From Synergistetes bacterium ADurb.Bin155 (lineage in GTDB: Bacteria; Synergistota; Synergistia; Synergistales; Thermovirgaceae): a stretch of DNA of 64,000 bases. Positions 51,947 through 60,126 of the stretch are shown here, in pieces. The position numbers and the translations under genes are program-made. The notes beneath the pieces are model-generated. The model saw only the letters and a list, made by a program, of their open reading frames with translations, was not told where the DNA came from and made no database searches. Location: contig MWDE01000003.1 in assembly GCA_002070395.1 (NCBI GenBank), forward strand, positions 1-64,000, given 5' to 3'. The stretch's first letter is position 1. Every line of letters begins with the position of its first letter.

Positions 51947-52315
51947 ATGAAAAGCGAGATCCGCACCGACCGGTCGCCCGACCCGATCGGGCCCTATTCC
52001 CAGGGCCTGGTGGTGGGCGGCAGGATCTACGTCTCGGGGCAGGGGCCGCTGGACCCCGCCACCGGCAAGACCCCCGGGACCATCGAGGAGCAGACACGAC
52101 AGGTCCTGACTAACATCAGGAATATCCTCGAAGCCGGCGGGGCCACCATGGAACAGGTGGTCAAGACCACCGTCCACCTCGCCGATCTCAAGGATTTCCA
52201 GGCCTTCAACGACGTTTACAAGGAATTTTTTAACCCCCCTTACCCGGTGAGGACCACCGTGGGGAGCGCGCTGTTGGGCATCCTTGTGGAGATCGACGTC
52301 ATCGCGGAGCTGTAA
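51947..52315 (+). CDS. ridA: RidA-type imine/enamine deaminase
   Basis: 122 residues: DPIGPYSQGLVVGGRIYVSGQGPLD at the N-terminus, then QTRQVLTNIRNILEAGGATMEQVVKTTVHLADL, and PVRTTVGSALLGILVEIDVIAEL. In this copy the Arg of the PxRxxV motif is retained and the terminal Glu of the VEI segment is present, so it is the one copy of three likely to hydrolyse 2-aminoacrylate-type imines made by PLP lyases such as the dehydratase at 25.6 kb. It starts after CCTGGGAGG. Confidence 0.93.
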   Translation: MKSEIRTDRSPDPIGPYSQGLVVGGRIYVSGQGPLDPATGKTPGTIEEQTRQVLTNIRNILEAGGATMEQVVKTTVHLADLKDFQAFNDVYKEFFNPPYPVRTTVGSALLGILVEIDVIAEL

Positions 52316-52440
52316 AAGGCTGCTTTTTCGCAAGTAAAGGAATGTAAAGGCTCCTTTTACAAGGGGTTACCCTTCTTGACGGCCCTTAAGACCTCCATGG
52401 GGTAGTATGGGTGAGGACCTTGCCGATCGGGGGGAAAGCC

Positions 52441-53148
52441 GTGGAGAGGATACTGCTCGCCGATGACGATGCCGGCCTTTGCGAATTGCTCACCGAGTTC
52501 CTTGAGTCGGAAGGTTTCAAGGTCGAGTCCGTCCACGATGGGAGCAAGGTCGTCGCCAGGGTCCTGGCGGAACGGTTCTCGCTGCTGATACTGGACGTAA
52601 TGCTCCCCGGGCTCTCGGGCATGGAGGTCCTCAAGGAGATCCGGCGGCAGTCGGCCATCCCCGTGTTGATGCTCACCGCCCGGGGCGACGACGTGGACCG
52701 CATCGTGGGCCTCGAACTGGGGGCCGACGATTACCTGCCCAAGCCCTTCAACCCCAGGGAACTGGTGGCCAGGATCCGGGCGGTGCTGCGCCGGGGGCGC
52801 CTCGATGGTTCCCGGGCCCCCCAGGCGGAGGTCTACCGCGTAGGCGACATGGTCATTGACCCCGCCGCGAGGCATGTGAGCTCCGGCGGCACCCGCATAG
52901 AACTGACCACGGTGGAGTTCGACCTGCTGGAGACCCTCGCCCAGTCGTCGGGGGTCGCCCTGTCGAGGGAGGCCCTGGTGAAAAGCGTCCTGAAAAGGTC
53001 CTTCTCCCCCTTCGACAGGAGCCTCGATGTCCATATCAGCAACCTCCGCCGGAAGATCGGCACCTACCCCGACGGGTCCGAGCGCATCAAAACCATTCGG
53101 GGCCTGGGCTACATCCTCGCTCTGCCGCCCGAGGACTTCAAGCCGTGA
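52441..53148 (+). CDS. OmpR/CpxR-type response regulator
   Basis: 235 residues from GTG 52441 after GGGGGGAAA. Receiver domain: DDD at residues 8-10, phosphorylated Asp52 in LLILDVMLPG and Lys near 102 in DYLPKPF. Winged-helix output: IELTTVEFDLLETLAQSSGVALSRE and DRSLDVHISNLRRKIG. It overlaps the sensor kinase gene by 4 bp. The pair resembles CpxRA-like envelope-stress systems. Confidence 0.95.
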   Translation: MERILLADDDAGLCELLTEFLESEGFKVESVHDGSKVVARVLAERFSLLILDVMLPGLSGMEVLKEIRRQSAIPVLMLTARGDDVDRIVGLELGADDYLPKPFNPRELVARIRAVLRRGRLDGSRAPQAEVYRVGDMVIDPAARHVSSGGTRIELTTVEFDLLETLAQSSGVALSREALVKSVLKRSFSPFDRSLDVHISNLRRKIGTYPDGSERIKTIRGLGYILALPPEDFKP

Positions 53149-54563
53149 GGGAGCGGAAGCTTTTCCTGAGGATATTCCTATGGTTTCTGGGGGCCATGCT
53201 CTTGATGGCCCTCGTGAGCGTCCTCCTGACGGTCTTCATGACCCAGCAGGGCATCATCCTCACCGGGCAGCAGGAAGCCCTCTCGAACGCCCTGGACAGG
53301 AACGGGAAAAGGCTTCTGGAGCTCCATGAGACGGAGACCCCCTCCCGCCTGAGTGAAGAGATCGAAAGGATCAGGAATGAAACGGGCCTCGCCATATTCA
53401 TCTTCGACGGGCGGGGGACGCCGGTGCCCATCGAAGGCGGCCCCTCGGGGGAATTCCTGGTGAGGCTCGGCAAGGACGCCCTGAACCTCCTCGACCAGGG
53501 GACCACTTTCCAGACCAGGGGGCAGTTCTCCTCGGTCTTCAGGCGGCTGGTTTCCCCCTCCGGCAAGGACTACATCCTGGTCGGGTCCTTCCGGAGGTCG
53601 CCCTACATCGCAAGGGTCCTTACGGGAAACCCCAAGGCGTTGGCGATCCACCTCCTGGGGCTCCTTGTCACGGCCCTCGTGTTTTGCTTCCTCCTCGCCC
53701 GGTACCTCGCGGATCCCCTGGTCCGGCTGAGCAGGACCGCCCGGTCCGTCTCGGGGGGGCGCCTGGATACCCCGGTGGACGACGGGGTGAAGAAACGTTC
53801 CGATGAGATAGGGGAACTGGCCCGCAGCTTCGAGGCCATGACCAGGCATCTGACGACCCTGCTCGAAGCCCAGCGGCGGCTCATCCAGGACATCTCCCAT
53901 GAACTGCGCACCCCCCTCGCCCGGCTTGGTGTGGCCCTTGAACTGGCGCGGAAAAAGTCCGGGGCCGTGGCGAAGGAGTCCCTGGACAGGATAGGACGTG
54001 AATCGGAGGTACTGAACGTCATGATAGGGGACCTGCTCTCCCTGTCGAGGCTCGAGGCGGAGATGGAGCACATGGACTATGAGAAGGCCGATCTCGGGTC
54101 TATCCTCGAATCCGTCGTCGAGGACGCCAACTTCGAGGCGAGGGCTATGAAACGCAAGGTGGAGCTCGTCTACCCCGATGACCTGGGGCTGGTGAGGCTT
54201 TACAGCGAACTGGTCCGAAGGGCCGTAGAGAACATCGTTCGCAACGGTCTCCGGTACGCCCCCGAAGGGACCTCCGTCATAGTCAGGGCGGAACTTCTGG
54301 ACAGGGATGGCCGCCCGGGGGTCTCCATCTCGGTCCGCGACCGGGGGCCCGGGGTTCCTGAAGCGGAACTGGAGGAGATCTTCAAACCCTTCTACAGGAC
54401 CGAGTCATCCCGCTCCCGTGATACGGGCGGTACCGGCCTCGGCCTCGCCATCGCACGGAAGGCGGCCCTCGCCCACGGGGGCGATATCCGTGCCGTGCTG
54501 CCCCCGGGAGGCGGTCTTCTGGTGGAGATGTGGCTCCCTATCCACCCGCAGGGCCGGGTATGA
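53145..54563 (+). CDS. Sensor histidine kinase (CpxA-like)
   Basis: 472 residues from GTG 53145. Two membrane segments (residues 8-28 and 164-185) enclose a periplasmic sensor of about 135 residues. A HAMP domain follows (LADPLVRLSRTARSVSGGRLD), then the phosphoacceptor His252 in DISHELRTPL and the ATP-binding boxes VENIVRNGLRYAP, VRDRGPGVPE and GTGLGLAIARKAALAHGG. It phosphorylates the regulator encoded just upstream. Confidence 0.95.
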   Translation: MRERKLFLRIFLWFLGAMLLMALVSVLLTVFMTQQGIILTGQQEALSNALDRNGKRLLELHETETPSRLSEEIERIRNETGLAIFIFDGRGTPVPIEGGPSGEFLVRLGKDALNLLDQGTTFQTRGQFSSVFRRLVSPSGKDYILVGSFRRSPYIARVLTGNPKALAIHLLGLLVTALVFCFLLARYLADPLVRLSRTARSVSGGRLDTPVDDGVKKRSDEIGELARSFEAMTRHLTTLLEAQRRLIQDISHELRTPLARLGVALELARKKSGAVAKESLDRIGRESEVLNVMIGDLLSLSRLEAEMEHMDYEKADLGSILESVVEDANFEARAMKRKVELVYPDDLGLVRLYSELVRRAVENIVRNGLRYAPEGTSVIVRAELLDRDGRPGVSISVRDRGPGVPEAELEEIFKPFYRTESSRSRDTGGTGLGLAIARKAALAHGGDIRAVLPPGGGLLVEMWLPIHPQGRV

Positions 54564-54648
54564 TCGCCGCCCCTTTAGCAATGATCTCTTCAGTGTGTAT
54601 AATCGAAAGCGCTGAGGCAGTCCAAGTTCACAAAAGGTGAGATGACCC

Positions 54649-55566
54649 TTGAAGGACGATCGCATGACGCCCCCGGTCCTGGCCGCCCTGGTAGCGGTTT
54701 ATTTTTTTTGGGGGACCACGTACCTGGGGATGAAATTCGCCATCGAGACGCTCCCCCCCTTCATCATGCTCGGCCTCCGGTTCACCGTGGCGGGGGCGAT
54801 CATGTTCGCCTGGGAATGGGTGCGGCTCAGGCCCAGGATAACCTTGGGCCAGTGGAGGGGCATGGGGATGGTCGGCGCCCTCATGCTCCTGGGCGGGACC
54901 GGTGGCGTCGCCTGGTCGGAACAGGTGGTGCCTTCCAACATCGCCGCTGTCGTGGTGGCCACGGTGCCGCTCTGGATAGCCGTTATCCGCTGGGTCTTCC
55001 TCCGCCACGACCGCCCCGAGAGGGTGACCATCGTGGGGCTGCTGACGGGTTTCGCCGGGATAATCATGCTGGTGGTCTATACCAGCGGCCCCTCCGCGGC
55101 CGAGGGTTACGGTTTGGGGCTCGTCGTCCTCGGTTTTTCGACCTTCCTGTGGTCGGCGGGTTCACTCTATTCGAGGGCGGCCGATCAGCCCGACTCCCCG
55201 GCCCTGGGCATCTCGATGCAGATGCTCGTCGGGGGCCTTCTTAACCTCATCGTGGGGATCCTGTGCAACGGCGGTTCCATGGTGCCCCTGGCAGAGGTGT
55301 CTATGAGGTCCGCCGTGGCACTGGCCTACCTGGTCGTGTTCGGGTCGATCGTGGGTTTCAGTTCCTATATCTGGCTCCTGAAGAAGACCGACCCGGCCCT
55401 GGCCTCCAGCTACGCCTACGTGAACCCCGTGGTGGCGATAATCCTCGGGTGGCTCCTGGCCGGCGAGAGGCTCAACATGGGGAGCCTTTCCGCGACGGCG
55501 GTCATCCTGTTCGGCGTGATCCTTATCGTGAGGGGGACCGTGAGGCCGGCCGCCCGGTCGTCCTGA
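54649..55566 (+). CDS. EamA/DMT-family transporter
   Basis: 305 residues from TTG 54649, or 300 from ATG 54664 (MTPPVLAALVAVYFFWGTTY). Ten predicted membrane helices in two EamA repeats: FFWGTTYLGMKFAIETLPPF, LGLRFTVAGAIMFAWE in the first, YSFIWLLK-like FSSYIWLLKKTDPALASSYAYVNPVVAIILGWLL in the second. These proteins export amino acids or other metabolites. It is preceded by its own short leader after the kinase gene. Confidence 0.92.
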   Translation: MKDDRMTPPVLAALVAVYFFWGTTYLGMKFAIETLPPFIMLGLRFTVAGAIMFAWEWVRLRPRITLGQWRGMGMVGALMLLGGTGGVAWSEQVVPSNIAAVVVATVPLWIAVIRWVFLRHDRPERVTIVGLLTGFAGIIMLVVYTSGPSAAEGYGLGLVVLGFSTFLWSAGSLYSRAADQPDSPALGISMQMLVGGLLNLIVGILCNGGSMVPLAEVSMRSAVALAYLVVFGSIVGFSSYIWLLKKTDPALASSYAYVNPVVAIILGWLLAGERLNMGSLSATAVILFGVILIVRGTVRPAARSS

Positions 55567-55594
55567 CACCCTGGGCCCCGCCGGGAAGTGACAA

Positions 55595-55634
55595 AAAAGG
55601 GAGGGTTCACCCCCAAGGGTGAGCCCTCCCTTTT
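55595..55634. terminator. Bidirectional terminator
   Basis: AAAAGGGAGGGTTCACCC pairs with GGGTGAGCCCTCCCTTTT across a 4-nt loop, with one G-U/A-C irregularity. It lies between convergent genes, and A and T tracts flank the stem so that it can terminate both directions. Confidence 0.85.
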
Positions 55635-55650
55635 GTTACTGGTGGGGAAC

Positions 55651-57033
55651 CTATTTTCCGTCCTTCACCGGTTTCTTCACGACCGGTGGAAGCGGTTTTT
55701 TCTGTCCCGGGGCGGGCCCGGGGTTCTTCGTCAGTACAGGCGGCGCCGGCTTGTTCGGTATCTTCGGCGGTGCCGGTTTTTCCTGGAACTTCGGCGGCGC
55801 CGGTTTGTTCGGTACCTTTGGCGGTGCTGGTTTTTCCTGGAACTTCGGCGGTGCCGGTTTTTCCTGGAACTTTGGCGGTGCCGGCCTGTCCTGGAACCTT
55901 GGCGGCGTCGGTTTTTCCTGGAACTTTGGCGGTACCGGTTTTTCCTGGAACTTTGGCGGTACCGGTTTTTCCTGGAACTTTGGCGGTGCCGGTTTTTCCT
56001 GGAACTTTGGCGGTGCCGGTTTTTCCTGGAACTTTGGCGGCGTCGGCCTGTCCTGGAACTTCGGCGGCGCCGGCTTTTCCTGGAACTTGGGCGGTGCCGG
56101 TTTTTCCTGGAACTTGGGTGGCGTCGGCCTTTCGCGGTCCCTCTCCCGGATCAGGGAATCGAAGGTTTTCCGCTGTCCGTCGTCGAGTATCGACCGGAAC
56201 CTGTCCCTCGAGTCGCGGGGCGGTGTCAGGCTTTCCTGGCGCCTTTGGAGGAGGTCCCGCCTGTACCGGTCGATATCGCGGAAGGAATCGCGGTCCCAGT
56301 TCCTCTTCAGGTAATCCTTCTCGAGGTCCCTGTAGCGCCTCTCCCTCTCCCACCGGCGGTTGTAGAGGTCGTCGTAGTAGCGCTCCATGTCTCTTCTCTG
56401 TTTTTCGCTCAGGTGGAGCCTCCGGTCCCAATCCCTCATCGCTTCCCGGTAATAGCGGTAGTGGTAATCTCTGAAGCGGTCGGGCCTGTAGTAGTAGTCG
56501 TCGTACCAGCGATCGAAGTAGATCTTGAAGGTATAGCGCTGGTTCATGTCCAGGATCCTGAAGAACAGGTAGAGAAAATCGTCGATCCTGACCCATCGGC
56601 CCGGCCCGTAACCGTAGTCATAGCCGTAGCCGGGGTCGTAATACCGGTCGGTATCCTGGGACTGGCTGAGCAGGAGGCCGAAGGCGAGGAGGGCCAGGAA
56701 AGTCCGAAGGTTATCGTTCTCCCGTTCGATTACGACCCTGGGGCCGCCGGGCCTTATCATTCCGCCGAGGCCGAAGAGAGCATCCAGTTGTCCGGAATAG
56801 CGCTGGTCTGGCCGGTAACCCCAGTCCCTGCCTCGGAGTTCCTGGAAGGAACCCCTCTGGCTGGGCGTAAGAGCGAGGGCCCTCATCAGTTCCGGGGAAA
56901 AGAGGCTGTCCACCTCCTCCTCGGCCCAGTAAACCACCCCGTCGAGGTCGGGCCCGGCGGCCGAAGCCGCCACGGAGAGGCCCGTGCCGAGGAACAGGCT
57001 TCCCAAAACGAGCAGGGCTGTTATCTTTTTCAT
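55651..57033 (-). CDS. Secreted Arg/Tyr-rich protein with PPKFQ repeats
   Basis: 460 residues, starting MKKITALLVLGSLFLGTGLSV (signal peptide; longer frame to 57117 rejected). Residues 35-110 contain a short alpha-helical segment (LTPSQRGSFQELRG). The middle (about 140-300) is rich in Arg, Asp and Tyr, with many YY, RYR and DR pairs, probably long helices. The C-terminal 135 residues are fifteen 9-residue repeats of type KPAPPKFQE, ending with a basic tail. It resembles no enzyme. The proline repeats may span the wall or envelope; the Arg/Tyr part may bind nucleic acid or polysaccharide. Confidence 0.78.
   Translation of the reverse strand: MKKITALLVLGSLFLGTGLSVAASAAGPDLDGVVYWAEEEVDSLFSPELMRALALTPSQRGSFQELRGRDWGYRPDQRYSGQLDALFGLGGMIRPGGPRVVIERENDNLRTFLALLAFGLLLSQSQDTDRYYDPGYGYDYGYGPGRWVRIDDFLYLFFRILDMNQRYTFKIYFDRWYDDYYYRPDRFRDYHYRYYREAMRDWDRRLHLSEKQRRDMERYYDDLYNRRWERERRYRDLEKDYLKRNWDRDSFRDIDRYRRDLLQRRQESLTPPRDSRDRFRSILDDGQRKTFDSLIRERDRERPTPPKFQEKPAPPKFQEKPAPPKFQDRPTPPKFQEKPAPPKFQEKPAPPKFQEKPVPPKFQEKPVPPKFQEKPTPPRFQDRPAPPKFQEKPAPPKFQEKPAPPKVPNKPAPPKFQEKPAPPKIPNKPAPPVLTKNPGPAPGQKKPLPPVVKKPVKDGK
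55726..56130 (-). repeat. Fifteen in-frame 27-bp tandem repeats
   Basis: Exactly 405 bp, i.e. fifteen uninterrupted 27-bp units coding for [KR]P[ATV]PP[KR]FQ[ED]. Twelve units have the FQ(E/D) end, while three near the C-terminus vary (VPN, IPN, LTK). Unit DNA is very similar (CCGGTTTTTCCTGGAACTTT type on the plus strand), so copy number can change by slippage without breaking the frame. Confidence 0.9.
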
Positions 57034-57206
57034 GGGGCGTACCTCCGTTTCTCGAGAAAGGTATTCCTTTCGTGATCTCATCGCGGGTCCATTACCGATC
57101 CTCATTCTAGGGCCCATCTCATTAAGGTGCCCTTTGAATATGTAAAGAATTGTATAGACCGCGAATACGAAGGGTACGCCCCAGGGTCCACCCCCCTCCA
57201 GGGGCT

Positions 57207-58034
57207 TTATTCGATCTCCTGCATGGCCTGGGCTCTCGCTTCGGCCGAAAGGGCTCGGGCCCTCGCGGAAGCCGCGCTGATGGCCTTCATGAAGGCCGTC
57301 CGTATGCGGCTTTCCTCCAGTTCGTAGATCCCGTCGATAGTCACCCCTCCCGGGGTAAGCACCATGTCCCTCAACTCGGCGGGGTGTTTACCCGTCTCCA
57401 GTAGGAGGCACGACGCTCCTATGGCCGTGTGGGCCGCCGCCATCAAGGCGAGGTTCCTGGGGAGCCCCTCCCTGAGCGCGCCGTATATCATCGATTCGAT
57501 CACGGTGAAGATGTAGGCCGGCCCCGAACCCGACATGGCGGTAAGGACGTCCAGGTACTGCTCATCCACCTGCTGGATCTCACCCAGTTCCATCAGTATC
57601 CTCTCGAGCAGGGAAAGTCTCTCCGCGGGGAAGTCCGGCTCGGGGTAGAAGAGGGTGAATCCCTTGTGGATCCGGACGGCGATATTCGTCATAGCCCTGA
57701 CGAAGTGGGCCTTCGGCGCCGCCAGCCTCAGTATGTCCGTCGAAATGGCTGCTGCAAAGGAGACGACGGTCTTGCCGCTGACGGTCTCGGCGATCTCCTT
57801 GAGGACCGGGACGACCTGGGCCGGCTTGACGGACAGGATCACCAGGTCGGCGTCCTCGGCGGCCGCCCTGTTATCGGAGGTTACCCTTACGCCCTTTTCG
57901 CTGAGCCCGTTGAGCTTGTCGAAGCTCCGGCGCGTCGCCGTCACCGGGTATCGCGGCACAAGCGCCTCCGAGATGGCTCCCCCGACGATGCCGGCGCCGA
58001 TCACGCATATCCTTGTTTTGTCCTTCTCTTCCAT
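57207..58034 (-). CDS. proC: Pyrroline-5-carboxylate reductase
   Basis: 275 residues: the Rossmann motif CVIGAGIVGGAISEAL at the N-terminus, ILSVKPAQVVPVLKEIA, VRAMTNIAVRIHKGF and the family signature around TAIGASCLLLETGKHPAELRDMVLTPGGVTIDGI. It makes proline from pyrroline-5-carboxylate. It starts after AGGGGGG. The upstream leader holds a promoter, a short ORF with Pro codons and a hairpin, which suggests attenuation. Confidence 0.95.
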   Translation of the reverse strand: MEEKDKTRICVIGAGIVGGAISEALVPRYPVTATRRSFDKLNGLSEKGVRVTSDNRAAAEDADLVILSVKPAQVVPVLKEIAETVSGKTVVSFAAAISTDILRLAAPKAHFVRAMTNIAVRIHKGFTLFYPEPDFPAERLSLLERILMELGEIQQVDEQYLDVLTAMSGSGPAYIFTVIESMIYGALREGLPRNLALMAAAHTAIGASCLLLETGKHPAELRDMVLTPGGVTIDGIYELEESRIRTAFMKAISAASARARALSAEARAQAMQEIE

Positions 58035-58049
58035 GATGATCCCCCCTGG

Positions 58050-58083
58050 ATAATAAAATGCCGCCGACCCGGAGGTCGGCGGC
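58050..58083 (-). terminator. Leader hairpin before proC
   Basis: GCCGCCGACC and GGTCGGCGGC form a perfect 10-bp stem with a 4-nt loop (58060-58083), followed on the minus strand by ATTTTATTAT, about 25 bp before the proC start. The T-tract is interrupted but the position fits an attenuator. Confidence 0.65.
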
Positions 58084-58117
58084 CCTGGATGCCTTTTGCG
58101 TCGAACAGGTCACTGGG

Positions 58118-58213
58118 TCAGGACAAGACCGTACCTTCCCGGGAGAGGCTCTTTCGGGACCTTGGCGGGATGCACGGGTTAGGTCGGGTCGTCCTTCTGA
58201 CAGAAACCTGCAT
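58118..58213 (-). CDS. Possible proC leader peptide
   Basis: A 31-codon frame with ATG 58213 and a good GAGGAG 7 bp upstream, ending 34 bp before the hairpin. The product starts MQVSVRRTTRPNPCIPPRSR and contains four prolines within seven residues (codons CCT, CCG, CCG, CCA) and six arginines. Position between promoter and attenuator-like hairpin suggests a proline- or arginine-sensing leader. The enrichment is modest, so this could be chance. Confidence 0.5.
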   Translation of the reverse strand: MQVSVRRTTRPNPCIPPRSRKSLSREGTVLS

Positions 58214-58256
58214 GACAACGCTCCTCGCTTGAAGTCACCTGGATCGGTTGAGGAAA

Positions 58257-58285
58257 AAGATACCCCCAGATCCCGCTTTCGTCAA
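58257..58285 (-). promoter_or_regulatory. Promoter of proC leader transcript
   Basis: On the minus strand TTGACG (58285-58280) and TATCTT (58262-58257) are spaced by exactly 17 bp. The start point would be near 58250, giving a leader of about 215 nt before proC. Confidence 0.7.
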
Positions 58286-58354
58286 TACCCGGCATCGACC
58301 TTGCTTGAAAAGTGGAGGATCTTGAGGTTAACCTTTACTCGGGAGGGGTCCGTA

Positions 58355-58564
58355 ATGGCAAGATGGCTCATGGTCGTCGGCGTGGTCCTGTTGCTCTTGG
58401 GGGCGGTCCTTCACTTCGCCCCCTGGCTCCTGTCATGGTTCGGCAGGCTCCCCGGGGATATCCGCTACGAGACGGGGCGGACCAGGGTTTTCATACCCAT
58501 CACTTCGATGGTCGTCGTCAGCCTGGTCCTTACGCTGGTGATGAACCTGCTCTCCAGGAGGTAA
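58355..58564 (+). CDS. DUF2905 small membrane protein
   Basis: 69 residues starting MARWLMVVGVVLLLLGAVLH after GGGAGGGG. Two membrane helices flank the conserved WFGRLPGDIRYETGRTRVFIPI loop that defines DUF2905. Function unknown in all hosts. Only the last 70 codons of a longer plus-strand frame are coding. Confidence 0.88.
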   Translation: MARWLMVVGVVLLLLGAVLHFAPWLLSWFGRLPGDIRYETGRTRVFIPITSMVVVSLVLTLVMNLLSRR

Positions 58565-58582
58565 CGGGTACTCCGGCAGGCC

Positions 58583-59608
58583 TTACCCTTTCGCTCCTCG
58601 GCTGTCGATGGCCGTCACGGCGTGGTAGAGCAGTTCGACGCCCTTTTGAAGGTCCTCGTAGTCGGTCCATTCCTCCGGGCAGTGGCTCCTGCCCCCCTTG
58701 CTCGGGACGAAGATCATCCCCGTGGGAAAAAAGGGGGCCGTTATCATGGCGTCGTGTCCCGCCCCGCTGCTCATGGCCCGCCAGGAAAAGCCCAATCCGT
58801 CGGCCTGGTCCTGGAGCACCCGGCGTATCCCCTCGTCCAGTTCCACCGGTCCGACTTCAAGGAGTTGCTCCGCCCGGTAGGCCGTCCTGAGGGCGTCGCG
58901 CCTCATGTCCATGGGGGTCGTCCCGGCATGGTCGGGCCTCCCTTCGACGGTCACCCGGGTGAGGTCGGTGCCCACGATGCTCGTGACGATGCCCAGTTCG
59001 AAGCCCTCCCTTTCCAGCACGGGGCCCTGCTCGATGTGCATTTCCAGGAAGGTCCGCACTTCCCCTGGTTTTCTCCTCGCCTCGGCGACCCTCGCGGGGT
59101 CGAACCCGAAGCGGGTCAGGGCCTCGGCCAGGGTGACCCCGTCCTCGTCCTTGCGCTGTTCCAGTTCCTCCCGGGTGACCCCCCGGGTCATGGCGCGACT
59201 TGAGAAGAAGCCGGCCCCGAAGCGCCCCCCTTCCTCCTCGATCATGGCTATCATCTCGACGGGGTGGGCCGTACGCACGCCCCTCTCCTCCAGGCAGCGG
59301 AGTACTTCCAGAGCCGCCACCACCCCGGCCTGCCCGTCGAAGTTGCCTCCGTGCCGCACGGAATCGATGTGGGAGCCCATCATGATGGGCGGGAGGGAAG
59401 GGTCGCCGCCCTCTCTCCTCCCAAAAAGGTTCGCGGCGGCGTCTTCGTAGACATGGACCCCAAGTTCTCTAAGGCGCCCTGACAGGTAGTCCCGGGCCCC
59501 GCGGTCCTCGGGCGTCAGGGAAAAGCGGGTGAGACCCTTACCCGGGGTCGCGTTGAAGAGGGCAAGGTTTTCCAGGTCCTTCCGGATCCTGTCGAGGTCC
59601 GTCTTCAC
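58583..59608 (-). CDS. M20-type amidohydrolase with shortened lid domain
   Basis: 341 residues of the allantoate/N-carbamoyl-amino-acid amidohydrolase type, whose members are normally about 410. All metal ligands of the catalytic domain are visible: GSHIDSV, NFDGQAG, IEEEGGRFG, EMHIEQGP and GGRSHCPEEW. The dimerisation/lid domain begins (RVTVEGRPDHAGTTPMDMRRDAL) but then jumps to a segment normally about 70 residues later, so the NVIPG and DxR substrate-binding motifs are missing. It is the second gene after alaE, overlapping it by 4 bp. Activity is doubtful or altered. Confidence 0.85.
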   Translation of the reverse strand: MKTDLDRIRKDLENLALFNATPGKGLTRFSLTPEDRGARDYLSGRLRELGVHVYEDAAANLFGRREGGDPSLPPIMMGSHIDSVRHGGNFDGQAGVVAALEVLRCLEERGVRTAHPVEMIAMIEEEGGRFGAGFFSSRAMTRGVTREELEQRKDEDGVTLAEALTRFGFDPARVAEARRKPGEVRTFLEMHIEQGPVLEREGFELGIVTSIVGTDLTRVTVEGRPDHAGTTPMDMRRDALRTAYRAEQLLEVGPVELDEGIRRVLQDQADGLGFSWRAMSSGAGHDAMITAPFFPTGMIFVPSKGGRSHCPEEWTDYEDLQKGVELLYHAVTAIDSRGAKG

Positions 59609-60126
59609 GGGGTCTCCTCCTCTCCCGTCTCGGGCAGCAACTCACCGCTGACGGTATCCCTATCCCATAGGGATACCAGGACACGGCGGGCGAGGTTCCT
59701 GCAAAGATCCAGGAAGATGCCGTAGGGGCGGCCGGCAAGGGAAAAAATCAGCGACATGAAGGCCGAGGAAAGGGCTATCTGCTTCCAGGTCGCCCCCGCG
59801 AAGAGGAGGACGATGACATAAAGGGGCACCTGGAATATGACGAAGGCCAGGGTATCGCCCCCGATCATCTTCAGGGGCATTGTCCGGTCGATCCCCAGGA
59901 AGGTGAAAAGCCTGTCCCTGAACCAGCCGTAAGGCCTCCCGGTGATCAGGTTAACCGGTATGGCGGCGATCCTCGCCTGGACGGACTGGAAAAAGGTTAG
60001 CCTGGCGATGAAGATCTCGATCATCATGCACAAGGCCGTGGAGAAGATCATCATGGCCGTGATATCGGCGGCGGCCATGACGAGCCTGTCGCGTCTTTCA
60101 CTCCGCCTGACGGTCCCATCCGCCAA
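59605..60126 (-). CDS. alaE: L-alanine exporter AlaE
   Basis: 173 residues with four membrane segments and the AlaE family blocks ADITAMMIFSTALCMMIEIFIARLTFFQS, ARIAAIPVNLITGRPYGWFRD, FVIFQVPLYVIVLLFAGAT and RPYGIFLDLCRNLAR. AlaE expels L-alanine to avoid toxic accumulation. In an amino-acid fermenter it may release alanine as an electron-sink product. It forms a two-gene unit with the M20 hydrolase. Confidence 0.88.
   Translation of the reverse strand: MADGTVRRSERRDRLVMAAADITAMMIFSTALCMMIEIFIARLTFFQSVQARIAAIPVNLITGRPYGWFRDRLFTFLGIDRTMPLKMIGGDTLAFVIFQVPLYVIVLLFAGATWKQIALSSAFMSLIFSLAGRPYGIFLDLCRNLARRVLVSLWDRDTVSGELLPETGEEETP

Noticed and set aside
55726-56130. CRISPR-like array
   Set aside because: Units are directly abutting 27-bp codon repeats within a secreted protein frame, with no spacers and no cas genes nearby.
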